Shown: positions 7,486 to 13,382 of the stretch, one piece after another | Layout of the letters: each line of letters begins with the position of its first letter | Position numbering within the stretch: position 1 is the stretch's first letter | Source of the DNA: Lachnospiraceae bacterium | GTDB taxonomy: Bacteria > Bacillota_A > Clostridia > Lachnospirales > Lachnospiraceae | DNA: 13,382 bases | Reading direction: 5' to 3' | Assembly (NCBI GenBank): GCA_017464045.1 | Contig: JAFUEG010000358.1 | Location: 1 to 13,382 of the forward strand | The notes under the pieces: model-generated | Databases searched by the model: none | What the model was told of the DNA's origin: nothing | The model's input: the letters and a program-made list of their open reading frames with translations, nothing else | Translations under genes and position numbers: made by a program

Positions 7486-9429
7486 ATGGATAAGACCGCA
7501 AGAATTAAAGAATTGGTAAATGTATTAAATGAGGCATCCAGAGCTTATTATCAGGAAGACAGGGAGATAATGAGCAACTTCGAATATGATAAATTGTATG
7601 ATGAGTTAGTTGCACTTGAGCGTGAAACAGGACTTGTGCTGTCGGGAAGTCCAACATCCAAGGTGGGATATGAGGTCTTAAGTGAGCTTCCTAAAGAAAG
7701 ACATCCGGAGCCGATGCTTTCTCTTGATAAGACTAAAAGTGTTGATGATCTTGCCGCTTGGCTAAACGGACGAAAGGGCGTTATGTCCTGGAAGTTGGAT
7801 GGTCTTACTGTTGTTATTACGTATGAGGATGGTGAGCTTGTAAAAGCAGTAACGAGAGGAAATGGTGAGATAGGCGAGGTAATAACAAATAATGCAAGAG
7901 TATTTGCCAATGTTCCAAACAAGATAAGCTTTAAAAATCCGCTTACTATACGTGGTGAGGCGATAATCACATATACAGATTTTGAGAAGATTAACCAGAC
8001 TATTGAGGATGTCGAATCAAAGTATAAGAATCCGAGAAACCTCTGCAGCGGAACCGTAAGGCAGCTAAATAATGAAATTACAGCAAAAAGAAATGTACAT
8101 TTCTTTGCATTTTCCATGCTTGATTCGGGAGATGATAAGGTTGATAAGACAGTAAACAGCAGATTTGATTTTCTTTCAGGTCTTGGCTTTTCTGTGGTTG
8201 AGCATAAGGATGTAACACCTGATAATATACATGAGGTTGTAAAAACATTTTCAGATAAGATAAGTACCAATGACTTTCCATCGGATGGTCTGGTTTTAGC
8301 CTTTGATGATATAGCTTACGGACGTTCGCTTGGAAGAACAGCCAAATTTCCGCGTGACTCCATAGCATTTAAATGGGCAGATGAAGAAGCTGAAACAACT
8401 TTACGCCATATAGAGTGGAGTCCGTCAAGAACGGGACTTATCAATCCGGTTGCGATATTTGACACAGTAGAGCTTGAGGGAACCTCGGTAAGCCGTGCCA
8501 GCATACACAACGTAAGCATAGCAAAGCAGCTCAAGCTTGGACTAGGTGATACAATCAAGGTATATAAAGCCAATATGATAATTCCGCAGATAAGTGAAAA
8601 TGTAACAAAAAGCGGTAATCTTATCGTGCCTGATGTCTGTCCTGCCTGTGGTAATAAGACAGAACTTAAGAATGAAAACGGAGTTGAGACACTTTACTGT
8701 CCAAATCCGGATTGTCCGGCAAAATCCATAAAGCTTTTTACACATTTTGTATCAAGAAATGCAATGAATATAGACGGAATGTCCGAAGCAACACTGGAGA
8801 AATTCATAGATAAGGGCTTTTTGGTTGAGTTATACGATATATATCATCTGGATAGATATGAGGATGAGATCGTCAATATGGAGGGCTTTGGAAGAAAGTC
8901 ATATGACAATATGATAGAATCCATCAATGCTTCAAGAAATACTGACCTTACAAGAGTTTTGTACGGACTCGGAATTTTAAACATCGGACATGCCACAGCT
9001 AAGCTTATATGCAAATTCTTTAAAAATGACATAGAAAAGATAATATCTGCTTCGGCAGAAGAGTTTGCCCAGATAGAAAAAATAGGTGAAGTAATTGCCG
9101 AAGGAATAGTTTCTTATTTTGCAAATGACGAAAATATAAGAGTGCTTCGTGCGATACTTAATGAGGTAACTCTTATAGAAGAGGAAAATGATAAGGAGCA
9201 GGATTTAGAGGGAAAGACCTTTGTTATAACAGGTTCTCTTAACAGCTTTGCCAACAGGGATGAGTTAAAGAAGCTTATCGAAGACAGAGGCGGCAAGGTT
9301 GCAGGAAGTGTATCCGCTAAAACAAGCTATCTTATCAACAATGATGTGATGTCCAACTCTTCAAAAAACAAAAAAGCAAAGGATTTGGGCATACCGATTA
9401 TTTCAGAAGAGGACTTCTTGAAGTTATAA
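7486..9429 (+). CDS. ligA: NAD-dependent DNA ligase LigA, divergent type
   Basis: LigA seals nicks in duplex DNA using NAD. In the 647-residue product the N-terminal Ia-like part reads NFEYDKLYDEL. Adenylation motif I is KLDG with the nucleophile Lys103; RGE with Glu158 and AFKW with Lys296 (motif V) are present. The OB fold shows RTGLINPVAIF. A four-Cys zinc finger uses Cys385, Cys388, Cys405 and Cys410, followed by helix-hairpin-helix repeats. A BRCT domain (about 573-647) starts DLEGKTFVITGSL. Motif IV is odd: after Asp267-Gly268 the usual VVVK lysine is replaced by Ala272. ATG 7486 is chosen because TTGGAGG at 7474-7480 lies 5 bases upstream; an in-frame TTG at 7474 would overlap it. Length and domain order are close to normal LigA. 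Confidence 0.93.
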   Translation: MDKTARIKELVNVLNEASRAYYQEDREIMSNFEYDKLYDELVALERETGLVLSGSPTSKVGYEVLSELPKERHPEPMLSLDKTKSVDDLAAWLNGRKGVMSWKLDGLTVVITYEDGELVKAVTRGNGEIGEVITNNARVFANVPNKISFKNPLTIRGEAIITYTDFEKINQTIEDVESKYKNPRNLCSGTVRQLNNEITAKRNVHFFAFSMLDSGDDKVDKTVNSRFDFLSGLGFSVVEHKDVTPDNIHEVVKTFSDKISTNDFPSDGLVLAFDDIAYGRSLGRTAKFPRDSIAFKWADEEAETTLRHIEWSPSRTGLINPVAIFDTVELEGTSVSRASIHNVSIAKQLKLGLGDTIKVYKANMIIPQISENVTKSGNLIVPDVCPACGNKTELKNENGVETLYCPNPDCPAKSIKLFTHFVSRNAMNIDGMSEATLEKFIDKGFLVELYDIYHLDRYEDEIVNMEGFGRKSYDNMIESINASRNTDLTRVLYGLGILNIGHATAKLICKFFKNDIEKIISASAEEFAQIEKIGEVIAEGIVSYFANDENIRVLRAILNEVTLIEEENDKEQDLEGKTFVITGSLNSFANRDELKKLIEDRGGKVAGSVSAKTSYLINNDVMSNSSKNKKAKDLGIPIISEEDFLKL

Positions 9430-9450
9430 TATAAAAGTGTTATATTATAA
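9424..9450. repeat. Perfect 11-bp AT inverted repeat spanning the ligA stop
   Basis: TTATAATATAA (9424-9434) and TTATATTATAA (9440-9450) are exact reverse complements around the 5-base loop AAGTG. The left arm includes the ligA stop codon (9427-9429). It contains no GC pairs and no T run follows, so it is not a convincing intrinsic terminator, though it might protect the mRNA 3' end. Confidence 0.7.
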
Positions 9451-9494
9451 CGAGCGAGTTAAAATATTATACAAGTAGTATGAATTATATGTCG

Positions 9495-9512
9495 TATAAT
9501 TTTAAAATTATA
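9495..9512. repeat. Perfect 18-bp palindrome upstream of the metA promoter
   Basis: TATAATTTT is followed directly by its reverse complement AAAATTATA. It ends 2 bases before the candidate -35 box of metA, a place where an operator could sit. It is entirely A/T, so chance formation in this AT-rich gap is possible. Confidence 0.6.
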
Positions 9513-9514
9513 AG

Positions 9515-9542
9515 TTGATTATATTATGATAATTACTATAAT
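9515..9542 (+). promoter_or_regulatory. Candidate sigma-A promoter of metA
   Basis: TTGATT (9515-9520) and TATAAT (9537-9542) are separated by 16 bases. Transcription would begin near 9549, leaving a leader of about 28 bases with GGAAGG at 9562-9567 as ribosome binding site. That leader is too short for a SAM riboswitch or T-box, and I see neither elsewhere in the gap. Confidence 0.6.
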
Positions 9543-9576
9543 TAATGATTAAAAAAATGACGGAAGGTTTGATATT

Positions 9577-10527
9577 ATGCCAATTAGAGTTTTTAATGAT
9601 TTACCTGTAAAGAAAATACTTGAGGATGAAAATATATTTGTTATGGATGAGCATCGTGCGACCACACAGGACATACGTCCTTTGGATGTGCTTATCCTCA
9701 ATCTTATGCCTTTAAAAGAGGATACCGAGCTTTGCTTACTCAGAAGCTTATCCAATACTCCTCTTCAGGTAAACATTTCATTTATAAGAACAGTCTCATA
9801 TGAGTCAAAAAATGTATCAGAGTCTCATCTTGCAAAATTTTATACAGATTTTGCATCTGTTAAGCATAAAAAGTGGGACGGCCTTATCATAACCGGAGCA
9901 CCTGTAGAGCTTATGGAGTTTGAAGAGGTGGACTACTGGGATGAGCTTACCGAGATAATGGACTGGTCAAAGGAAAATGTTACCTCGACCCTTCATATCT
10001 GCTGGGGTGCCCAGGCAGGTCTTTACTATAGATACGGTGTTAAGAAGATAAAACTTGATAAGAAACTTTCAGGCGTGTATGAGCATTATCCTATACATAA
10101 AAAGACAGAGCTAATACGAGGCTTTGACGATACATTTATGGTACCTCAATCAAGGTACACAGGCATAGATAAACAGGCGGTAGTCGATAATCCGTTACTT
10201 GAAATAGTTGCCGAATCTGATATAACCGGCCCATACCTTATAATAGGTGAGGGCGGTAAGAATATATTTGTAACGGGACATCCTGAATACGATACACTTA
10301 CACTTGATAAAGAGTATAAGCGTGATTTGGATAAGGGAATCAATCCTGACATTCCGGTAAATTATTATAAGGATAATAATCCTTCAAATAAACCTGTAAA
10401 ATCGTGGAGATGTCATGCTAATACTTTATATTCTAATTGGCTTAACTACTACGTATATCAGGTTACTCCATACGATTGGACGGGAAACGATAAGGAAGGC
10501 AATACTTATAAGCCTTATAAAAAATAG
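9577..10527 (+). CDS. metA: Homoserine O-acyltransferase MetA, probably acetyl-CoA dependent
   Basis: MetA acylates the hydroxyl of L-homoserine, the first committed step of methionine synthesis. The 316-residue product aligns with E. coli MetA without shift at its key residues: nucleophile Cys142 in HICWGAQAGL, and the His235 and Glu237 pair in GHPEYDT. Residue 111 is Glu (TGAPVEL). Published mutational work on this family tied Glu111 to acetyl-CoA use and Gly111 to succinyl-CoA use, so the product is more likely O-acetylhomoserine despite the common name homoserine O-succinyltransferase. ATG 9577 has GGAAGG 9 bases upstream. The gene stands alone between ligA and the thiamin operon, with its own promoter and no obvious terminator after it. 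Confidence 0.94.
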   Translation: MPIRVFNDLPVKKILEDENIFVMDEHRATTQDIRPLDVLILNLMPLKEDTELCLLRSLSNTPLQVNISFIRTVSYESKNVSESHLAKFYTDFASVKHKKWDGLIITGAPVELMEFEEVDYWDELTEIMDWSKENVTSTLHICWGAQAGLYYRYGVKKIKLDKKLSGVYEHYPIHKKTELIRGFDDTFMVPQSRYTGIDKQAVVDNPLLEIVAESDITGPYLIIGEGGKNIFVTGHPEYDTLTLDKEYKRDLDKGINPDIPVNYYKDNNPSNKPVKSWRCHANTLYSNWLNYYVYQVTPYDWTGNDKEGNTYKPYKK

Positions 10528-10604
10528 ATTTCTGTTTACAATTCAAAGGATTAACACATTAACCATATTGCAATTTTAGTGTGTGTTTGCATTATTTTAA
10601 ATAC

Positions 10605-10633
10605 TTGACAATTTTATATCTGATGATTATAAT
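10605..10633 (+). promoter_or_regulatory. Consensus sigma-A promoter of the thiamin operon
   Basis: TTGACA (10605-10610) and TATAAT (10628-10633) are both perfect consensus hexamers with the ideal 17-base spacer. The expected start of transcription is near 10640, practically the first base of riboswitch stem P1. The 77 bases between the metA stop and this promoter hold no gene or strong hairpin that I can see. Confidence 0.88.
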
Positions 10634-10637
10634 CGTT

Positions 10638-10750
10638 AGCGAAACAGGAGTGCTTAATTAATTAGGCTGAGAGACGGTCTGTATTGACCGTCAATCCTTA
10701 GGGTTAATCCCTTTACCTGATCCGGATAATGCCGGCGGAGGAAGTTTGCT
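10638..10750 (+). promoter_or_regulatory. TPP riboswitch aptamer (THI element)
   Basis: The element binds thiamin pyrophosphate in the nascent RNA. The conserved core is present in order: GGAGTGC (10647-10653, variant of GGGGTGC), CTGAGA (10667-10672), ACCTGATC (10715-10722) and GGATAATGCC (10724-10733), followed by GGCGGAGGAA. Stem P1 can form between AGC-G-AAAC (10638-10645, with one bulged G) and GTTTGCT (10744-10750). A hairpin CTTAA/TTAGG sits before CTGAGA. An extra 6-bp hairpin, ACGGTC/GACCGT (10674-10679, 10686-10691), lies in the variable region. The downstream terminator and thiamin transport genes agree with this call. Confidence 0.95.
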
Positions 10751-10771
10751 TTATTATTATATGTATTTATT

Positions 10772-10806
10772 GGCTTACTTCCTTATGGAAGTAAGCCTTA
10801 TTTTAT
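10772..10806 (+). terminator. Riboswitch-controlled intrinsic terminator
   Basis: GGCTTACTTCC (10772-10782) and GGAAGTAAGCC (10787-10797) form a perfect 11-bp stem with loop TTAT, followed by the T-rich TTATTTTAT. ACTTCCT (10777-10783) can instead pair with AGGAAGT (10739-10745) at the 3' edge of the aptamer, a 7-bp antiterminator that uses P1 bases. This predicts that ligand binding frees the terminator, an OFF switch for the genes after it. Confidence 0.92.
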
Positions 10807-10867
10807 GCTGTCAAATCGATGTATAATCAGGTATTTGGAAATTATATAATTAAACGGAGGAAATATT

Positions 10868-11194
10868 ATGAACGCAAATGTAGCTATTCAGGTTCTTCCT
10901 GCTGTGCAGGGTGACGAAGAAATTATAAGAGTTGTAGATGCTGTTATTGATTATATCAAAGGCACAGGTGTTAATTATTATGTCGGTCCTTGTGAGACAG
11001 CGATGGAGGGCGATTATGAGGTGCTTATGGATATAGTAAAGCATTGTCAGTACATCGCAGTAGAGGCAGGTGCACCAAGCGTTATGAGTTATGTTAAGAT
11101 TACCTATAAGCCTGATGGAGAAAAGCTTACCATAGAAAGAAAAACCGCAAAGCATCACAAAAATGATGTTCTCAAACAGATGAAGAGTGCATAG
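10868..11194 (+). CDS. Thiamine-binding domain protein, MTH1187/YkoF type (COG0011)
   Basis: The 108-residue product matches the single-domain thiamine-binding family (PF01910): a ferredoxin-like fold opening with VAIQVLPAV, a helix near residues 19-31, then the family signature GPCETAMEGDYEVLMDIV (about 40-57) and a closing strand VKITYKPDG. Bacillus YkoF, a tandem duplication of this domain, binds thiamine; single-domain members often occur with thiamin transport genes. The protein has no signal peptide and should be cytoplasmic, perhaps as a ligand carrier or sensor for the importer (inference). ATG 10868 has GGAGG at 10856-10860, 7 bases away. It is the first gene behind the TPP riboswitch, which is the strongest evidence for a thiamin role. 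Confidence 0.85.
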   Translation: MNANVAIQVLPAVQGDEEIIRVVDAVIDYIKGTGVNYYVGPCETAMEGDYEVLMDIVKHCQYIAVEAGAPSVMSYVKITYKPDGEKLTIERKTAKHHKNDVLKQMKSA

Positions 11195-11208
11195 GACATA
11201 GTTAATAA

Positions 11209-11229
11209 TGCGAATTGCGTAGTGCGTAA
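11209..11229. repeat. Three-copy degenerate heptamer repeat
   Basis: TGCGAAT (11209-11215), TGCGTAG (11216-11222) and TGCGTAA (11223-11229) stand head to tail in the 92-base gap before the permease gene. They are richer in GC than their surroundings. No function is apparent; it may be a remnant of a dispersed intergenic repeat. Confidence 0.55.
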
Positions 11230-11286
11230 TGAAGATATTGTGTTTAAGAAAGATATAGGATTTTTTTAAAATAAAGGCAGAAATAA

Positions 11287-12078
11287 ATGTCAAAAAAAAT
11301 TAGTGATAATAAAAATAAAAAATATATGGATGTTGTAGTTCCGTGTGTAGTACTTGTGGCTGTGCTTGTCATATGGCAGATTGCCTGTACATTTTCTCTA
11401 GTGCCGTCGTATATGCTTCCATCACCTGTAAGGGTAGTTAAAGCATTTATAAATGATTTTGAATTGCTTATGCAGCATGCTAAAACCACACTTACAGAGG
11501 CTGTTCTTGGTATGGCATTGGGTGTGTTACTTGGCTTTGTAAGCGCGGCACTTATGGATGCATTTAAAGTAGTAAGACAGGGACTTTATCCTTTACTGGT
11601 TTTAACCCAGACGATTCCGCCGGTTGCCATAGCACCGCTTTTGATACTGTGGTTTTCATATGGTATAGCACCTAAGGTCGTCTTGGTTGTGTTGGTATCG
11701 TATTTTCCCATTGCAGTCGGTCTTTTAGAGGGCTTTGAATCAGTAGATGAAGATTTGATATTTCTTATGAAATCCATGAATGCGAGCAGATGGCAGATAT
11801 TCTGGCATGTAAAGTTTCCGTCGGCACTTGGAGAATTCTTTTCCGGTCTTAAGATAGCAGCCTCATACTCGATAGTAGGTGCAGTGATAGCAGAGTGGCT
11901 TGGTGGCTTTAACGGTCTAGCTGTGTATATGACCAGAGTTAAAAAGTCTATGTCGTATGATAAGATGTTTGCGGTGATATTTTTTGTATCAGCCATAAGT
12001 CTCATACTTATGGCAGTGATAAAGCTTATTCAAAAAAAGGCGATGCCTTATAAATATATTAGAAAACAGGATGAATAA
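11287..12078 (+). CDS. thiX: ABC importer permease for thiamin pyrimidine precursor (ThiX-like)
   Basis: This 263-residue integral membrane protein belongs to the SsuC/TauC/ThiX class of BPD_transp_1 permeases. About six hydrophobic segments can be placed: 16-36, 69-92, 99-123, 127-147, 191-207 and 227-248. The cytoplasmic EAA-type loop that contacts the ATPase lies at about 155-190 (MKSMNASRWQIFWHVKFPSA). AEWLGG at 202-207 is typical of this class. SsuC, TauC and ThiX cannot be told apart safely by eye; the thiamin assignment comes from the TPP riboswitch and the ThiY-like lipoprotein that follows. ATG 11287 has a weak AAGG 9 bases upstream. The gene lies 92 bases after the thiamine-binding protein gene. 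Confidence 0.82.
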   Translation: MSKKISDNKNKKYMDVVVPCVVLVAVLVIWQIACTFSLVPSYMLPSPVRVVKAFINDFELLMQHAKTTLTEAVLGMALGVLLGFVSAALMDAFKVVRQGLYPLLVLTQTIPPVAIAPLLILWFSYGIAPKVVLVVLVSYFPIAVGLLEGFESVDEDLIFLMKSMNASRWQIFWHVKFPSALGEFFSGLKIAASYSIVGAVIAEWLGGFNGLAVYMTRVKKSMSYDKMFAVIFFVSAISLILMAVIKLIQKKAMPYKYIRKQDE

Positions 12079-12088
12079 AAAAGGTATG

Positions 12089-12113
12089 TGATACGGTGCC
12101 GGGCACTGTGTCA
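12089..12113 (+). other. GC-rich hairpin between permease and lipoprotein genes
   Basis: TGATACGGTG (12089-12098) pairs with CACTGTGTCA (12104-12113) with two G-T wobbles around the loop CCGGG. It starts 10 bases after the thiX stop. No T run follows (AAATGCC), so it is not a standard terminator. It stands out as GC-rich and resembles REP-like intergenic palindromes; it could also tune transcript stability between thiX and thiY. Confidence 0.6.
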
Positions 12114-12128
12114 AATGCCTGAAATAAA

Positions 12129-12157
12129 TGTGACAATATAATAAGCATTATGTCACA
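12129..12157. promoter_or_regulatory. TGTGACA inverted repeat flanking a TATAAT, possible operator
   Basis: TGTGACA (12129-12135) and TGTCACA (12151-12157) are exact reverse complements 15 bases apart. TATAAT at 12137-12142 lies between them, but no good -35 box stands at the right distance. A third TGTCA occurs at 12109-12113 inside the preceding hairpin. Operator function is inference only. Confidence 0.35.
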
Positions 12158-12188
12158 AAGATAATAATAGAAATGGAGATATGAAATT

Positions 12189-13196
12189 ATGAAAAATGTA
12201 AGAGGAAAGCTAAGAAAAACACTAATTCTTACCCTTGTGGCAGCTATGATGATCAGCCTTTGTTCATGTGGTAAAAAGAAGAAGTCTGATAAGGATATGA
12301 AGGATATAACCCTTGTTCTTGATTGGACGCCTAATACTAACCACACCGGCTTTTATGTGGCTTTGAGTGAAGGTTATTATGAGGATGCAGGGTTAAATGT
12401 AACTATAATTCAACCGCCTGAGGATGGAGCAACTATGATGGTTGCATCAGGTGATGCAGAGTTTGGTATAGATTTCCAGGATTATCTTGCCCCTGTATAT
12501 ACCTCAGAGGATGATATACCGGTTACAGCTGTAGCAGCTATCTTGCAGCACAATACTTCAGGTATTATCTCTCTTAAGGAGGATAATATAGCCACTCCTA
12601 AGGGACTTGAGGGCAAAAATTATGCTACATGGAGTCTTCCTGTTGAGCAGGCTATGATTGAAAATATTGTTGAAGCAGATGGTGGGGATTATTCAAAGGT
12701 TAATCTTATACCGGAGTATGTAACTGATGAGGTTGCTGCACTTAAGCAGGATATAGATGCAATCTGGGTTTATTATGCCTGGGCAGGTATCGCAACTGAG
12801 ATAGCAGGTCTTGATACCAATATGATTTATTTCAAGGATATAACTCCTGAGTTTGATTATTATAGCCCTGTAATAATATCTAATACTGACTGGCTTGCTG
12901 AAAATGAGGATACAGCCAAGGCATTTCTTGAGGCAACCAAAAAGGGATATGAATATGCTATAGAAAATCCTGACAAAGCTGCTGAAATTCTTTGTAGAGA
13001 GGTTCCTGAGCTTGACGAGGAGCTTGTAAAAAAGAGCCAGGAATGGATTTCAGGTGAGTACAAGGCAGAAGTATCAAGATGGGGTTATATAGATAAGGCA
13101 AGATGGGATGCATTTTATAAATGGCTTTATGATAATGATTTATCAGATGAAATTCCGTCAGGCTACGGATTTACCAATGATTATTTACCGGAGTAG
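12189..13196 (+). CDS. thiY: Substrate-binding lipoprotein for thiamin pyrimidine precursor (ThiY-like, NMT1/THI5 family)
   Basis: The 335-residue product starts with a lipoprotein signal: basic MKNVRGKLRK, a hydrophobic core, and lipobox LCSC with the lipidated Cys27, followed by a charged linker. The mature part opens with ITLVLDWTPNTNHTGFYVAL (about residues 40-59), the hallmark of ThiY and the related Thi5 fold. The rest is a two-lobe periplasmic-binding-protein fold ending WLYDNDL...YLPE. Known ThiY proteins bind formylaminopyrimidine, a thiamin breakdown product that is salvaged to HMP; closely related proteins bind HMP or other ligands, so the exact ligand is uncertain. ATG 12189 has GGAG at 12175-12178. 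It lies between permease and ATPase genes under the TPP riboswitch. Confidence 0.86.
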   Translation: MKNVRGKLRKTLILTLVAAMMISLCSCGKKKKSDKDMKDITLVLDWTPNTNHTGFYVALSEGYYEDAGLNVTIIQPPEDGATMMVASGDAEFGIDFQDYLAPVYTSEDDIPVTAVAAILQHNTSGIISLKEDNIATPKGLEGKNYATWSLPVEQAMIENIVEADGGDYSKVNLIPEYVTDEVAALKQDIDAIWVYYAWAGIATEIAGLDTNMIYFKDITPEFDYYSPVIISNTDWLAENEDTAKAFLEATKKGYEYAIENPDKAAEILCREVPELDEELVKKSQEWISGEYKAEVSRWGYIDKARWDAFYKWLYDNDLSDEIPSGYGFTNDYLPE

Positions 13197-13270
13197 TATG
13201 TCGGTTTACAGATATTTATCGTAATTTACGGTTGATTTTTGATGAGATAATGTGTATCGGAGAATAAAAA

Positions 13271-13382
13271 ATGCAGAAGATTCTTTGGGCCAACAATATA
13301 TCAAAATCCTATGGTGATAAAGAAGTTTTAAAGGATGTTAATCTAACCTTGGATGAAGGTGAGCTTGTCTGTCTGCTTGGAG
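13271..13382 (+). CDS. thiZ: ABC importer ATPase (ThiZ-like), 3' end outside window
   Basis: Only the first 37 codons are present. The start reads MQKILWANNISKSYGDKEVL, then LKDVNLTLDEGELVCLLG. This is the usual first strand and A-loop region of an ABC ATPase (Tyr of KSYG as the adenine-stacking aromatic), and it stops just before the expected Walker A GxSGxGKS/T. ATG 13271 has GGAGA at 13259-13263, 7 bases upstream. Position after thiX- and thiY-like genes makes it the energy-coupling subunit of the same importer. Walker A, signature and Walker B motifs cannot be checked here. Confidence 0.85.
   Translation, partial: MQKILWANNISKSYGDKEVLKDVNLTLDEGELVCLLG

Noticed and set aside
7551..8270. 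A 239-codon antisense open frame within ligA, and similar ones within infB (727-1329) and the phosphoesterase gene (2453-3043)
   Set aside because: They mirror strongly supported genes, have no start signals or recognisable motifs, and arise from the codon bias of the sense strand.
10554..10587. AACACA/TGTGTT inverted pair after metA as its terminator
   Set aside because: The stem is 6 bp with a loop of more than 20 bases and no T run. The termination site of metA stays unknown.
10822..10827. TATAAT downstream of the riboswitch terminator as a second promoter
   Set aside because: No usable -35 hexamer stands 16-18 bases upstream, and it is not an extended -10. By chance such hexamers are common in this AT-rich leader.
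1..13382. Mobile element, prophage, CRISPR or defence genes
   Set aside because: Every sizeable open frame on the + strand is a housekeeping, methionine or thiamin gene, or the single unknown membrane protein. No transposase, integrase, regularly spaced repeats or defence motif was found.

Overview
The window is AT-rich, Gram-positive-type chromosomal DNA, most likely from a Clostridia / Lachnospiraceae-like Firmicute. This rests on strong GGAGG ribosome binding sites, the gene order infB-rbfA-DHH phosphoesterase-truB-ribF (the distal half of the Firmicute nusA-infB operon), a lipoprotein transporter and a TPP riboswitch of the Firmicute transcription-termination type. All genes are on the + strand. 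The species cannot be fixed from sequence reading alone.

Region 1 (1-5500) is translation and RNA metabolism: infB (its 5' end lies outside the window), rbfA, an nrnA-like DHH/DHHA1 phosphoesterase, truB and ribF, with very short gaps or overlaps. A tRNA-Arg(CCG) gene follows at 5515-5586, where many Firmicutes carry rpsO.

Region 2 (5613-9429) holds an unrecognised single-pass membrane protein with a very acidic cytoplasmic tail, an RluF-type 23S rRNA pseudouridine synthase and ligA (NAD-dependent DNA ligase). They are tightly spaced and probably co-transcribed.

Region 3 (9430-10527) is metA behind its own candidate sigma-A promoter in a palindrome-rich AT gap. Glu111 points to acetyl-CoA rather than succinyl-CoA as acyl donor.

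Region 4 (10605-13382) is a thiamin-precursor uptake operon. A consensus promoter runs straight into a TPP riboswitch, then a perfect-stem intrinsic terminator with a visible antiterminator. These are followed by a small MTH1187/YkoF-type thiamine-binding protein and an ABC importer: permease ThiX-like, lipoprotein ThiY-like, and ATPase ThiZ-like cut off at the window edge just before Walker A. When TPP is plentiful the leader should terminate; when it is scarce the importer should be made to bring in pyrimidine precursor.

I see no phage, transposase, CRISPR array or clearly new multi-gene system. The least explained items are the acidic membrane protein, the structured element between the permease and lipoprotein genes (12079-12188), the alternating-charge N-terminal arm of IF2, and LigA's departure from the usual motif IV.
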